DNA of 37,995 nucleotides from a virus: positions 1-37,995 of the IMG/VR virus record IMGVR_UViG_3300047380_000297, one strand, 5' to 3'. This document shows, one piece after another, positions 14,787-23,777 of the stretch. The notes under the pieces are model-generated. The model saw only the letters and a program-made list of their open reading frames with translations. It searched no databases and was not told where the DNA came from. Both the position numbers and the translations under genes were made by a program. Every line of letters begins with the position of its first letter. Positions within the stretch are counted from its first letter, which is position 1.

Positions 14787-15035
14787 ATGAAAACAACTAT
14801 CCAAGATAGTGTGCTAACAGCACTTCAAAGCGGCAAAGAGTATACTTCAGCTGAACTTAAATCAAGATTCAAAGCTGGTAATCCTCAAGCTGTAATCCAA
14901 TCACTAAGATTCGCAGGACACCCTGTGTATTTGAACACTAAGAAAAATGGTGTTAAAAAGTACAGATTGGGAACACCGTCAAGAGCAATCGTAGCCGCTG
15001 GTTACAAAGCACTTGCAAAAGGTTTAGTAAGCTAA
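14787..15035 (+). CDS. Small winged-helix/HTH protein
   Basis: The 82-residue protein has a helix-turn-helix pattern: IQDSVLTALQSGKEYTSAEL, then FKAGNPQAVIQSLRFAGHPV, then a wing-like NTKKNGVKKYRLG. It may be a DNA-binding regulator. It is monocistronic: it has its own consensus-like promoter, a strong ribosome-binding site and a terminator just downstream, which suggests high early expression. Confidence 0.7.
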   Translation: MKTTIQDSVLTALQSGKEYTSAELKSRFKAGNPQAVIQSLRFAGHPVYLNTKKNGVKKYRLGTPSRAIVAAGYKALAKGLVS

Positions 15036-15056
15036 TATAACGTTAGTTTTACTAGG

Positions 15057-15091
15057 AAACAGGCGGCTCATTAATTTGTGTCGCCTGTTTT
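15057..15091 (+). terminator. Rho-independent terminator
   Basis: AAACAGGCG (15057-15065) pairs perfectly with CGCCTGTTT (15082-15090), giving a 9-bp stem with a 16-base loop and a short run of four T. It closes the HTH gene transcript, just before the tRNA gene. Confidence 0.8.
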
Positions 15092-15098
15092 CATTTAC

Positions 15099-15175
15099 GC
15101 ACCCGTAGCTCAGCTGGATAGAGCACAACTTTGCGGAAGTTGGGGTCAGAGGTTCGAATCCTTTCGGGTGCGCCA
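15099..15175 (+). tRNA. tRNA-Arg, anticodon GCG
   Basis: A complete 77-base tRNA with encoded CCA. The acceptor stem pairs GCACCCG with CGGGTGC. The anticodon stem is CAACT/AGTTG with loop TTGCGGA, so the anticodon is GCG (15133-15135), reading CGC and CGU arginine codons. The T-arm has loop TTCGAAT, and its stem contains one G-T pair. Bacteria normally read these codons with an ACG (inosine) tRNA, so GCG is uncommon. It lies between a terminator and the ligase promoter with no obvious promoter of its own. Confidence 0.93.
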
Positions 15176-15184
15176 ATAAAGAGG

Positions 15185-15213
15185 TTGACAAAAGCCACAT
15201 TTGACTGTATTAT
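15185..15213 (+). promoter_or_regulatory. Sigma70 promoter for DNA ligase
   Basis: TTGACA (15185-15190) and TATTAT (15208-15213) with a 17-base spacer, ten bases after the tRNA CCA end. The ligase ATG follows at 15253. Confidence 0.82.
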
Positions 15214-15252
15214 GTATATAACAATTAATTATTAAGGCAACAGAGGCACAAT

Positions 15253-16587
15253 ATGAGAACACAACCACAAGAAATTATTGCAAAATTAGAGGCAGACAAC
15301 AGTCGCCTAGCAAAAGAAGAAGTTATCGTAGAAGCGATGGAAGAAGAACTAGATGAGTTTTTCGAAGGTGTAAAAATGGCACTTGACCCGCTTGTAACTT
15401 TTGGTGTTAAACAAGTACCACAAAAAGAAGAAAACGAAGTACTTTCAGCACAAGGTCTTGCATGGCCTACATTTAAAGAATTAGCACGTAACTTAATTGA
15501 TAGAAAACTTACAGGTCATAATGCTAGAGATGCCATTATACTTTGTAAAGACCTTGCAACGGCAGAGCAATGGAATATGTTCTATCGTAGAATCCTTATT
15601 AAAGATTTACGTTGTGGCGTTAGTGAAAAAACAGTAAACAAGGTTGCTAAGAAAATTGGAATGCCACAGTACAGTATTCCTACATTTACTTGTTCACTTG
15701 CACACGACTCAGCTAACCATGAAAAGAAAATGGTTGGTAAGAAACAAATTGAAGTTAAACTAGATGGTGTACGTGTACTAACTATTATACGTGGTAACAA
15801 AGTAGAAATGTTTAGCCGTAATGGAAAACAGTTTCATAACTTTGATCACATCATTGAAGAAATTAAAGAAGTACTCAAAGACAACCAAGCACCATATGAT
15901 CTTGTGCTAGACGGAGAAGTAATGAGTGCTAACTTCCAAGACTTAATGAAACAGATACATCGTAAAGAAACTGTCCAAAATAGTGATGCAGTATTACATT
16001 TGTTTGACATTTGTCCGTTAGAGGATTTTAAGAAAGGCAAATGGGATAAACCACAGAGTTTTAGAAGTGCGGCAACCAAGGCTTGGGTAGAAAAACACTC
16101 AAGCGTTTTAAAGCACGTACAAGCACTTGAGTGGGAGGAGGTAGACCTAAGTACTCCTGAAGGCAATAAACGCTTTGTAGAGCTTAATAAGACGGCTGTA
16201 GACGGTGGTTATGAAGGTGTTATGATCAAAGATATTGATGCACCCTATGAATGTAAGCGAACTCATGCTTGGTTAAAGGCAAAACCATTTATCGAAATTA
16301 CACTAAAAGTCGTAGACGTTGAAGAAGGCACTGGACGTAATGAAGGCCGACTTGGTGCCATAATAGTAGAAGGAGAGGACGATGGATACAATTATCACCT
16401 TAACTGTGGAAGTGGTTTCACTGACGATCAACGTAGTAGCTTCTGGGCTGACCGTACTAACATCATTGGTTCTTTAGTAGAAATAAGAGCAGATGCTCGT
16501 ACTAAATCACAAGATAGTGAAACGTATAGTTTACGTTTTCCACGATTTAAAACGTTTCGTGGCTTTGACTCTAATGAAAAACTTTGA
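15253..16587 (+). CDS. ATP-dependent DNA ligase
   Basis: The 444-residue protein is a T4 gp30-like ATP-dependent ligase that seals nicks in phage DNA replication and repair. The adenylated lysine is Lys169 in EVKLDGVR (motif I). LVLDGEVM near 217-224 is motif III, YEGVMIKD is motif IV and AWLKAKP is motif V. Residues 1-150 form the helical DNA-binding part (RRILIKDLRCGVSEKTVNK), and the C-terminal OB domain follows motif V. It has its own consensus-like early promoter. Confidence 0.92.
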   Translation: MRTQPQEIIAKLEADNSRLAKEEVIVEAMEEELDEFFEGVKMALDPLVTFGVKQVPQKEENEVLSAQGLAWPTFKELARNLIDRKLTGHNARDAIILCKDLATAEQWNMFYRRILIKDLRCGVSEKTVNKVAKKIGMPQYSIPTFTCSLAHDSANHEKKMVGKKQIEVKLDGVRVLTIIRGNKVEMFSRNGKQFHNFDHIIEEIKEVLKDNQAPYDLVLDGEVMSANFQDLMKQIHRKETVQNSDAVLHLFDICPLEDFKKGKWDKPQSFRSAATKAWVEKHSSVLKHVQALEWEEVDLSTPEGNKRFVELNKTAVDGGYEGVMIKDIDAPYECKRTHAWLKAKPFIEITLKVVDVEEGTGRNEGRLGAIIVEGEDDGYNYHLNCGSGFTDDQRSSFWADRTNIIGSLVEIRADARTKSQDSETYSLRFPRFKTFRGFDSNEKL

Positions 16588-16609
16588 TAACACAAGTCAT
16601 CATTTTTAG

Positions 16610-16637
16610 TTGACTTTTTATCTTTTTGCTATATAGT
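16610..16637 (+). promoter_or_regulatory. Probable sigma70 promoter for 16673 gene
   Basis: TTGACT (16610-16615) and TATAGT (16632-16637) with a 16-base spacer. It is weaker than the others in the window but in the right place, with AAGGAG before the ATG at 16673. Confidence 0.6.
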
Positions 16638-16672
16638 TACTGTTACACGAGATTTTTGAAGGAGAACGTCCG

Positions 16673-17965
16673 ATGGGCATAGGAATAAAAATTCCAAAAA
16701 GAAAGAAGCCAGTTACTAGGCGAGTGTCTAATAAAGGTGGAGAGCCAAACTACGAAGGCGCGGCAGACTTAACTGGTGAACAGTTTGGTCGGCTTAGGTC
16801 ATCAGCAATGGACTTCTACCGAATGGAGTTTAAGCCTAGCGATTTTAAACTTTGGGTATTAGCATACTGCAAAGAAAGTCCAAAGTGGAAAGACAAAGTA
16901 GACAGTCTTAAAAAACTTCCTGATCATGAATTTCGTTCTTCATTGGGCGGGGCTTGTCGAATGGCAACTAAAGGCTTTCCAGACTTTCACGAAGGATATG
17001 CAAAACACTGGCTTGGCCTTGCAGGTACAATGGGCGAGATTAAACCTACTTCAGATTTTATTAACAAATATCTTAAAGAACTAGAAGTTAAAGCAAATGA
17101 AGTTGTTGTTGAGCTAAAAGAAAAAGCTGAAGAAGAAGCTAAAAAAGAAAAGAAGAAGCCAACTATACAACAACGTATCTATGCACAAGCATGTATGATG
17201 TCTGAAGAGATTGATTATTGGCTAGACAGTTGGTGCGAAACACAAGAGAAGTTTGACAAGAAAGGCCTAGACATAGGTAAGCATCTACGTAAAGTTGGTT
17301 GTACACAAGCACATGCTCGTAAGATTAAAGACTTTTACATTGGAGAAATTGAAGAACTTGATAATGTTGTAAACTTTCCAAGCAAAGCACAACTGGCTAA
17401 GATGAGTGAATATGATCAAGAAACATATCAACAGTACAAAGAAGCATATTCTTGTTACAGTACAAAAGCACTTAAAATAAAACTAGAAGCGTTCCGTAAT
17501 TTAATGGGCTCACTTGAAGTTGTTGTTGAAACTGCTAAAGCTACACGTAAACCACGTAAGCGTGTTATAAACAAAGAGAAGCTTGTTAAAAAATTAAAGT
17601 ATGCAAAACAAGATGACAAGTTTAATTTAGCAAGTATCAATCCACAAGATATTATATATGCTTCAGAGCTTTGGGTGTTTAATGTTAAGACACGTAAGAT
17701 AGGACGTTATCTTGCACAGAACTTAGATCCAATGCGTCAAGGACGTGAAGGTAGTGGATTAAGTGTTAAGGGAACTACTATCATTGGCTTCAACGAAGAA
17801 CAAAGTATACAGAAAACTATACGTAAACCTGAAGAAAAACTTGCAGAAATCAAAGGTGCAGGTACACGTAAACTAAACAAGTTCTTAGAAGAAATCAATG
17901 CTGTAGACATTAAATTAAACGGTCGTATAAATCCAGATACAATACTTTTAAAAGTCGTTCAATAA
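16673..17965 (+). CDS. Large basic coiled-coil phage protein (430 aa)
   Basis: I do not recognise a family. The protein is rich in Lys and Glu. Residues ~140-165 form a highly charged helix (VELKEKAEEEAKKEKKK), a likely coiled coil. Several Cys and Trp residues occur in the middle (YWLDSWCETQ). A C-terminal domain (from about 320, IIYASELWVFNVKTRKIGRY) may be globular. The basic N-terminus (KIPKRKKPVTRR) suggests nucleic-acid binding. It follows the ligase gene with its own early-type promoter, consistent with DNA metabolism. Confidence 0.7.
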   Translation: MGIGIKIPKRKKPVTRRVSNKGGEPNYEGAADLTGEQFGRLRSSAMDFYRMEFKPSDFKLWVLAYCKESPKWKDKVDSLKKLPDHEFRSSLGGACRMATKGFPDFHEGYAKHWLGLAGTMGEIKPTSDFINKYLKELEVKANEVVVELKEKAEEEAKKEKKKPTIQQRIYAQACMMSEEIDYWLDSWCETQEKFDKKGLDIGKHLRKVGCTQAHARKIKDFYIGEIEELDNVVNFPSKAQLAKMSEYDQETYQQYKEAYSCYSTKALKIKLEAFRNLMGSLEVVVETAKATRKPRKRVINKEKLVKKLKYAKQDDKFNLASINPQDIIYASELWVFNVKTRKIGRYLAQNLDPMRQGREGSGLSVKGTTIIGFNEEQSIQKTIRKPEEKLAEIKGAGTRKLNKFLEEINAVDIKLNGRINPDTILLKVVQ

Positions 17966-17973
17966 GTTGATCG

Positions 17974-17981
17974 GATAAATA
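17974..17981 (+). promoter_or_regulatory. Late promoter GATAAATA abutting fibre gene ATG
   Basis: The box ends five bases before the ATG at 17987 with no ribosome-binding site between, so the transcript would be leaderless if T4-like spacing holds. Confidence 0.65.
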
Positions 17982-17986
17982 ATAGT

Positions 17987-19117
17987 ATGAACAACAGTGA
18001 TATTCCAAATAACGACCTATTAGTAATCAAAAATGGCTTGAATCAGCTTAACCAAGTAATTGAAACTATAGCCAATAGAGAGAGCGTTGCACCATCTGTA
18101 GAAGGTATGGCTAACGATTCTATTTCCGGAGACTTAGTACATGGTGGCACTATTTCAGCATTTAAAAGTGTTGGCATATACGACCAAGCATCAAAAGTAA
18201 GTGTAATAGTCAAAGACGACAGACTTGTTGTAGACTATGTTGATGCTGTAGAGTTAAAGGGTGATATTAAAGTTGAAAAAGATTTAAACGTTGGTGGTAC
18301 TATTACTGCACAACGTATTGACGCAGTAGAAATTAATGCGGAAGTAAGGCATGAAAGAACAAGTCCTTTAGAGTTTAAGTGTAGCGAAAGCGATACTATG
18401 TACGGAAAAGGATTGATGTGGACAGGTAATGGACATACTAGACAACTAGTAATGCAAGCCAATCCAGATCGTTTATGGACTAGTGAATCATTAGATTTGC
18501 ATACAGATCAACATTATATGATCGCAAATACTAGTGTACTAAGTTCAGATACATTAGGCCCAGGTGTTATGCACTCTAGTTTAACTAGTGTGGGTACACT
18601 AAGAAATTTAAGAACTGAAGGCAATATGAACATAGATCAGTTCATCTTCTACGATGGAGATGGAATGAGATTAGGGGTTGGCATCGATGCTCCAAACGGA
18701 CAACTAAGTGTTGCGAGTAATGAAGCAGAATACATCATTGATCCTGGATACGATAGTATCAAAGCAGGAACATATACGACACACGATTTAGAATTAATCA
18801 CAGATGATATTACAAGGATCAAACTTAAATCAACTAATAAGATTGAAGTTGGTTCAGATACTGAAACAGTTACAACTTTTAAAGGGAAAGTTGGAATTGG
18901 TATTAACAACCCAGACACCGCGTTAAGTGTTGCGTCTCCGATCAAAGTTCAAGGTAAGAAAATAGAATTTGGAGAACAAGTACCAGACAATGGTATATAT
19001 AACAGAGGTGATTTGATATTCAACACACAACCTAGTCCAACAGGATATGTAGGGTGGGTGTGTATTAGAGAAGGCACCCCAGGAGAGTGGAAACCCTTTG
19101 GTGCTATTGGAGCATAA
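17987..19117 (+). CDS. Tail-fibre-like structural protein (376 aa)
   Basis: The protein is beta-rich, with repeated short strands (GGTISAFKSVGIYDQ, GGTITAQRIDAVEIN). KVGIGINNPDTALSV is a typical phage fibre motif, and the C-terminus YVGWVCIREGTPGEWKPFG is shared by many T4-like marine phage fibre or needle proteins. It is expected to be part of a tail fibre or other virion surface structure. A late box directly upstream supports late expression. Which fibre it belongs to cannot be said. Confidence 0.75.
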   Translation: MNNSDIPNNDLLVIKNGLNQLNQVIETIANRESVAPSVEGMANDSISGDLVHGGTISAFKSVGIYDQASKVSVIVKDDRLVVDYVDAVELKGDIKVEKDLNVGGTITAQRIDAVEINAEVRHERTSPLEFKCSESDTMYGKGLMWTGNGHTRQLVMQANPDRLWTSESLDLHTDQHYMIANTSVLSSDTLGPGVMHSSLTSVGTLRNLRTEGNMNIDQFIFYDGDGMRLGVGIDAPNGQLSVASNEAEYIIDPGYDSIKAGTYTTHDLELITDDITRIKLKSTNKIEVGSDTETVTTFKGKVGIGINNPDTALSVASPIKVQGKKIEFGEQVPDNGIYNRGDLIFNTQPSPTGYVGWVCIREGTPGEWKPFGAIGA

Positions 19118-19122
19118 AAGCG

Positions 19123-19476
19123 GTGGACATTAAAAGTAAAAAATTCGATAGAGAAGTAACACTATGGGCGTGGTTAGGACGTATTGCTCCAATGACTGCA
19201 CTATTAGTATTAGCCATAGTATCAACTACAGAATATAACGATTATACAGATATATTAGTTACAGGTATTGCTGTTTCTTTTGGAACTATTGCGTTCTTTT
19301 GGTGGTGGTGGGTACTAAGATCTGTAGGCATACTTACTAACCTATTAGATACTACTTCTGAAAGGTTTACAGAAGTTGTTAAAGAATTAAAAGAGATTAG
19401 GAAAGATGTAAAAGATCTTCCGATCAAAAAAATTCCTAAGCGTAAGTACGAACGTAAGCCTAAAAGTCAAAGTTAA
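19123..19476 (+). CDS. Two-helix membrane protein, possible holin
   Basis: From the GTG at 19123 the product has 117 residues: a short basic N-terminus, membrane segments at about 17-35 and 44-68 (ending FFWWWWVLRSVG), a charged helical tail and a very basic C-terminus (KKIPKRKYERKPKSQS). The shape fits a holin or another small inner-membrane phage protein, but no family is recognised. It lies right after a fibre gene and ends convergently with a 17-base overlap against the next minus-strand gene. The GTG start is uncertain. Confidence 0.55.
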   Translation: MDIKSKKFDREVTLWAWLGRIAPMTALLVLAIVSTTEYNDYTDILVTGIAVSFGTIAFFWWWWVLRSVGILTNLLDTTSERFTEVVKELKEIRKDVKDLPIKKIPKRKYERKPKSQS

Positions 19477-19801
19477 AACCAAATACTAAACCTTTTGTGT
19501 CGCCTTCAAGTGCAGGCATAACAAACATATTGTTATAGTTTAATCTTACCATTGGTGCAACATCATACTTCCATAAGTAACCTGATACAAGTCCTACATC
19601 AATAGATAGTTCTTCTTCTGTATACTTGTTGACTAATGGAAAGTTAACTGCTCCAAATGCACTCAGCGTATCTAGACTGTTATAATAAAGTCCTGTAACT
19701 GTTCTTTCTGTTTCACATTTTACGTATGGATGAATTTGATTATAATCTTGTTCTAATCCAAAGTGTAAAGACAAGGCAAGTCCTACTGCTAGGCAACTCA
19801 T
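19460..19801 (-). CDS. Small exported beta-strand protein
   Basis: The 113-residue product starts with a hydrophobic stretch (CLAVGLALSL) followed by alternating strands (TVTGLYYNSLDTLSAFGAVNF, LSIDVGLVSGY, LVFGFNFDF), like a small outer-membrane or periplasmic beta protein found in other phages. It lacks the positive N-region normal for signal peptides. A 10-codon upstream frame (19830-19798) beginning MKNTIRTARP, with AGGA before its ATG, ends in an ATGA overlap; a one-base shift there would join it and give a normal signal peptide. So this may be a coupled leader or a frameshift. Confidence 0.55.
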   Translation of the reverse strand: MSCLAVGLALSLHFGLEQDYNQIHPYVKCETERTVTGLYYNSLDTLSAFGAVNFPLVNKYTEEELSIDVGLVSGYLWKYDVAPMVRLNYNNMFVMPALEGDTKGLVFGFNFDF

Positions 19802-19831
19802 GGTCGTGCCGTCCGTATTGTATTTTTCATA

Positions 19832-19957
19832 TTATTCCTGTGGTTTGTTATCGGGTGGTAAAAGTGGTGGAGTGTTTATCGGTTGATACATCTCGGGTAT
19901 CTCACCGTTTGGCAAACTTCCGTCAGGCTGTCTAAGTTTTTCTTTATCCTGATCCAA
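19832..19957 (-). CDS. Small Pro-rich protein (41 aa)
   Basis: A 41-residue frame begins with TTG at 19957, eight bases after AGGGAG, inside the end of the preceding fibre gene, and stops at 19832. The product is acidic then Pro-rich (EIPEMYQPINTPPLLPP). An internal ATG at residue 23 is an alternative start. It fills the gap between the fibre gene and the exported protein and resembles the Pro-rich small spanin or lipoprotein type only in composition; there is no lipobox. Function unknown. Confidence 0.4.
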   Translation of the reverse strand: MDQDKEKLRQPDGSLPNGEIPEMYQPINTPPLLPPDNKPQE

Positions 19958-21557
19958 GTGTTAAACTCCCTCTGCCATTATAATAATCACTCATGCTCAT
20001 ATTAATTAGTTGTTTCTTTACACCAAAGTTTCCGTTAGGTGCACTTGTTAATAACTCATCAGACTTGAATACTGCAATGCTATCATTTTGCTGTCCTTGA
20101 GTTGCTCCATCATGAACATCATTAACAACTCCTTGACTGTATCCATATACCAAGTATTCACCAACAACTCTAAGTTGTCCTGCTAGGTAATATTGAAACT
20201 CAACTGAGTCGCCAACTACTGTAGTTCGGATATATTTATATAACTCACTTGTGTCAAGTGCATTGTGGAAGTATCCATCATTGTCTGTTTTGATTTTATT
20301 CAAACAGTTTGCTTCAGTCATACCATCATCAAATTGATGTATAAACCCACCTATGTTAGTTTCTGATCCACCTATTGGAGTAAAATAGTATTGGAGTCGT
20401 AGTCTTGTTGGATACCCGTAATGTTCTCTAAGGTGGTTACTAAATGTAGGTGCTGTAGCATGTGAGTTAACAAAATTACTACCACTGTCTGCCCAAAGAA
20501 GACTCCACAAGCTACTTCTATCTGGAGCAGAGCCACTTGCCTTTTGCCATCTGTATAATGCAATATCTGATCCAGTATTATTTGTTATAGTACCATTGAG
20601 TACTGACATACTATTTGTCATCAGTAGTGAAACACTTTCTGTGGTACCTAGATAGTTAGGATTACGTGCTACATTATAACCTGCCGTATTAGCAAGTAAG
20701 TTTGCAACTGTAGCCGCATCATTATTAACCCCATTGATTACTACTCCTGATCCGTTTGTGTAACCAACGTTGTTTGTCCATGCAATATTTCTAAAATTAC
20801 TAAACGAAGTTAGTTTAGTGCTACTGTCATATGTAGTATCGTACAACTGGAAATACATATAATGATAAGTTCCGCCTGAAGCTACTGTTGGTAGTGCATT
20901 TATTTGACTTGTAAAATCAATACTGCCACCGGCAGGAATAAGTACACCAAACTCATCATCTGTAATTTGTCTTTTTGTAGTTACTTTTTGACTTCTACTT
21001 CCGCCAACATATGCTCCTGCATCAGAAAATTGAAACTTAGCTTTTCCGTATAAGAAGTTTACTCTGTTGGCTACGTTGCCTGGATCTGATACAACATAAA
21101 CAGGTACAGCAGTTCCGCCTGTTGTGTTATCTGATTTAATATATCCGGCTAGTACTCCTGTCTCTGAACCTGTATATTGAGAAAGATCAATGGTCATTAT
21201 ATTGCCATCAGCTGTACCGTTGTTAGTTACTCCTGTTGTAAGTAAGTTAACGTTACCTGGGTCAGCTGTTGAACTCCAGTATAAATTACTGTTATCCCAA
21301 GTTCCAGAAGTCTTTGCCAAAACAATAGTCATGTCATCGTTTAATGCTAATCCTGCTGTGTATTCTTGAGCATTAAACTGTAATCTATCATTGGAGCTGT
21401 TAAATGCCATTGAAGCTAAGAAATAGGCTGGGCCACCGTCTGTTGCACTAGAGTTAGAATTTTGTGATCTAAACTCTGACATGGATATAGGATTAGATCC
21501 GCCGTACTCTGTTTGTAGATCTGAAAAACTAATTTGACCACTACTTGGTAAAGCCAT
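19944..21557 (-). CDS. Phage tail/fibre structural protein (537 aa)
   Basis: The N-terminus MALPSSGQISFSDLQTEYGG and ISMSEFRS are the hallmark of a virion protein type common in marine T4-like phages. The rest is Ser/Thr/Gly/Asn-rich and strand-like. It begins immediately after the stop of the S74 fibre gene (TAA followed directly by ATG), so the two are cotranscribed and probably part of the same fibre or tail-tip structure. The exact role is unknown. Confidence 0.75.
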   Translation of the reverse strand: MALPSSGQISFSDLQTEYGGSNPISMSEFRSQNSNSSATDGGPAYFLASMAFNSSNDRLQFNAQEYTAGLALNDDMTIVLAKTSGTWDNSNLYWSSTADPGNVNLLTTGVTNNGTADGNIMTIDLSQYTGSETGVLAGYIKSDNTTGGTAVPVYVVSDPGNVANRVNFLYGKAKFQFSDAGAYVGGSRSQKVTTKRQITDDEFGVLIPAGGSIDFTSQINALPTVASGGTYHYMYFQLYDTTYDSSTKLTSFSNFRNIAWTNNVGYTNGSGVVINGVNNDAATVANLLANTAGYNVARNPNYLGTTESVSLLMTNSMSVLNGTITNNTGSDIALYRWQKASGSAPDRSSLWSLLWADSGSNFVNSHATAPTFSNHLREHYGYPTRLRLQYYFTPIGGSETNIGGFIHQFDDGMTEANCLNKIKTDNDGYFHNALDTSELYKYIRTTVVGDSVEFQYYLAGQLRVVGEYLVYGYSQGVVNDVHDGATQGQQNDSIAVFKSDELLTSAPNGNFGVKKQLINMSMSDYYNGRGSLTLGSG

Positions 21558-23732
21558 TTATCTCTTACCTTTTAAAAATTCTATTTCGTGCTTTAATTCT
21601 TTGATTGCTTCTACCAGCAGTCCTACAACTTTATCGTATTGTACACCTAAGTATCCGTCTTTGTTACTACGAACAATTTCTGGTAACACTTGTTCTACGT
21701 CTTGTGCAATTAGTCCTGTGTCGTTTTTCTTAACAAAGTAACCATCTTCGCCACCGTGTTGTTTCATGTATGCTTCAGTCCAATCAAATGTTACACCATT
21801 GAGTTGATTAACTTTGTCTAGTGCATTTGGAATGTTAGAAATGTTTTCTTTAAGTCGTCTGTCTGATGAATAGTATGCTGTGATGTTGTTAGTAGCTCTA
21901 ATCTCTCCAGTAGTTCCTGAAGCGGCTGTGCCAACACCTAATGAATCGTGTTGTACATCATCATCTGTGTCAAGTGTTAATAATTTACGTTGTGAACTTG
22001 CACCTGTTACTGTAGATGCCGCTAACAATGTTCTTGCTTGAGCAGGTAAAGCAAATACAGAAGCAGTACCTGATCCTGTAAAATATATTCCTTTGTCTGC
22101 CGCAGAAGTTAATCCTGCTATTGCGGCTAAGTCTGCATCATATGCTTGTACGTTTACTCCAATGTCTGCGTCAACTACCATAGTTGCATCGTAAGCCATT
22201 ACGTCTGAGCCAATAGCAAGTCCTAATGCTGTTCTAGCGTCACTTGCAGATGTGCTACCTGTTCCACCTGAAGCAACTGGAACTGTTCCTAAACTAATAT
22301 CACCTGCCGCGGATACTGAGATTGGACTTGTACCACTAACTGCTACTGTGCCTGTTGCGGCTGGCAATGTAATAGTTACATCGGCAGTACTTGCAGGACC
22401 TATTAGTGTTGCTTTATTAGTACCGTTGTTTGTTCCTTCTAAAAACTCAATCTTACCACCTGTTGTAGCAGTAGGAGATAGAATAGGATCAGTTAACGTT
22501 TTGTTTGTTAGTGTTTGTGTTGCCGCAATACCAACAAGTGTTTCATCACTAACCGCAGTATTAAATTCCGCAAAGGTTCCTGTTACAGTATTATCAGTTA
22601 GATCAATACTTTTATTTGTAAGTGTATCAGTTGTATCTCTACCTACTACAGTTTCATCACTAACTGCGGTATTAAGTTCTGCTATTGTACCTGTTACTGT
22701 ATTATCAGTTAAACTGATTGACTTGTTTGTAAGTGTGTCTGTTGTATCTCTAGCTACTACACTTTCGTCACTAACGGCTGTATTCAATTGTGCTATAGTT
22801 GTCGTTAGTGTATTGTTTGCTAAGTTAACACTTTTATTAGTCAACGTATCTGTTGTGGCTTTGCCTACGAATGTGTCGTTGCTATCGGGCAATGCCCAAC
22901 TGTTACTTGCACTAGGTTTAATAGCGGCTATGATTGGTGATGTTAAAGTTTTGTTTGTTAAAGTTTGTGAACCTACAAGTGTTGTTACAGTACTGTCTAT
23001 TGCCCATTCAATAGTGTCTGTTCCAGGTGTTGTTGTAATATCAATACCTGTTCCACCTGTTAGGTTTAAAATATCTTGGATGTTGTCAGCAACAACAGGA
23101 CTTGCTCCTGATACTTGAATAGTTTTAAATGCGTTCTTTGCTCCACCGTAATCAGCAGTAGCAACTCCGCCACTTGTATATGCACTAAATCCTGTGCCGT
23201 CTATTGATGTTGTTAATTGTGCATCTGAATACAAAGCAAATGTAGTACTAGTTAGTACGTCCATAAAGTATTCATTACCGTTAACATTGGTCATTCCAAC
23301 TACATCAACTAGTGTTACTTCTGTACCATCTGTAAATGCGTGAGCGTTAGTTGTTGTAACTACAACAGGATTAGCCGCTGTAATATTACTAATTGATTTA
23401 CTAACACCTCCTACTAGTGCCGCAATAGTCATCTGATTTGCGTTATCTCTAGTAATGATCATGTTACCACCAGCAACTAAATTAATATCGCTTGAAACGT
23501 TATTAACATCAGTTAATCTAATTGCAGTAGTTGACAACGGAACACTTAAATTATATTCAACATCAAACTTAAATGTATCTGTTGCTAAGTCTACACTATT
23601 CCATGCTACACCATTTCCACGTATAAAGTTAATACTATCAGTTACATTATCCGCCTCAATAGTCTGCTCAAGAGTCGTTCCATCAGGTGAATAAAGTTTA
23701 ACATATCTAAAAAAATCGTAATAAGCAGTCAT
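21558..23732 (-). CDS. Tail fibre with C-terminal S74 chaperone domain (724 aa)
   Basis: The fibre has a strand-rich N-terminal part, three 37-residue repeats (residues 294-404), further beta repeats and a C-terminal ~105-residue intramolecular chaperone of the peptidase S74 type: [35 protein letters not shown] and a final helix [20 protein letters not shown]. In this family the chaperone drives trimerisation and cuts itself off at the Ser of the SDRRLKEN motif. AAAGG stands before the ATG, and a minus-strand late box is 27 bases upstream. It is likely a receptor-binding or side fibre. Confidence 0.88.
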   Translation of the reverse strand: MTAYYDFFRYVKLYSPDGTTLEQTIEADNVTDSINFIRGNGVAWNSVDLATDTFKFDVEYNLSVPLSTTAIRLTDVNNVSSDINLVAGGNMIITRDNANQMTIAALVGGVSKSISNITAANPVVVTTTNAHAFTDGTEVTLVDVVGMTNVNGNEYFMDVLTSTTFALYSDAQLTTSIDGTGFSAYTSGGVATADYGGAKNAFKTIQVSGASPVVADNIQDILNLTGGTGIDITTTPGTDTIEWAIDSTVTTLVGSQTLTNKTLTSPIIAAIKPSASNSWALPDSNDTFVGKATTDTLTNKSVNLANNTLTTTIAQLNTAVSDESVVARDTTDTLTNKSISLTDNTVTGTIAELNTAVSDETVVGRDTTDTLTNKSIDLTDNTVTGTFAEFNTAVSDETLVGIAATQTLTNKTLTDPILSPTATTGGKIEFLEGTNNGTNKATLIGPASTADVTITLPAATGTVAVSGTSPISVSAAGDISLGTVPVASGGTGSTSASDARTALGLAIGSDVMAYDATMVVDADIGVNVQAYDADLAAIAGLTSAADKGIYFTGSGTASVFALPAQARTLLAASTVTGASSQRKLLTLDTDDDVQHDSLGVGTAASGTTGEIRATNNITAYYSSDRRLKENISNIPNALDKVNQLNGVTFDWTEAYMKQHGGEDGYFVKKNDTGLIAQDVEQVLPEIVRSNKDGYLGVQYDKVVGLLVEAIKELKHEIEFLKGKR
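22521..22853 (-). repeat. Three 111-bp tandem repeats in the fibre gene
   Basis: Residues 294-330, 331-367 and 368-404 of the S74 fibre repeat a 37-residue unit starting TDTLTNKS and containing LNTAVSDE (FNTAVSDE in the third). The third is followed by a degenerate TQTLTNKT. In-frame DNA repeats like this can expand or contract and change fibre length. Confidence 0.85.
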
Positions 23733-23759
23733 GTTCGTATTTGTTCCTTTTGTATATTG

Positions 23760-23767
23760 TATTTATT
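23760..23767 (-). promoter_or_regulatory. Minus-strand late promoter AATAAATA (fibre operon)
   Basis: On the minus strand this reads AATAAATA, 27 bases before the S74 fibre ATG, with AAAGGAAC between. It overlaps the candidate plus-strand box TTAAATA of the gene at 23778, so the region appears to be a divergent late promoter. Confidence 0.6.
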
Positions 23768-23777
23768 AAATAATGTT

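Noticed and set aside
19123-19476. Confident holin call for the two-helix membrane protein
   Set aside because: Topology fits, but the probable lysin is 9 kb away and no holin family motif is visible, so it is kept as a possibility only.
22252-23118. Long plus-strand open frame (288 codons) opposite the S74 fibre gene
   Set aside because: It lies fully antisense to the repeat-rich fibre gene, its Val/Ser/Leu-rich product mirrors fibre codons, and it has no ribosome-binding site or known motif.
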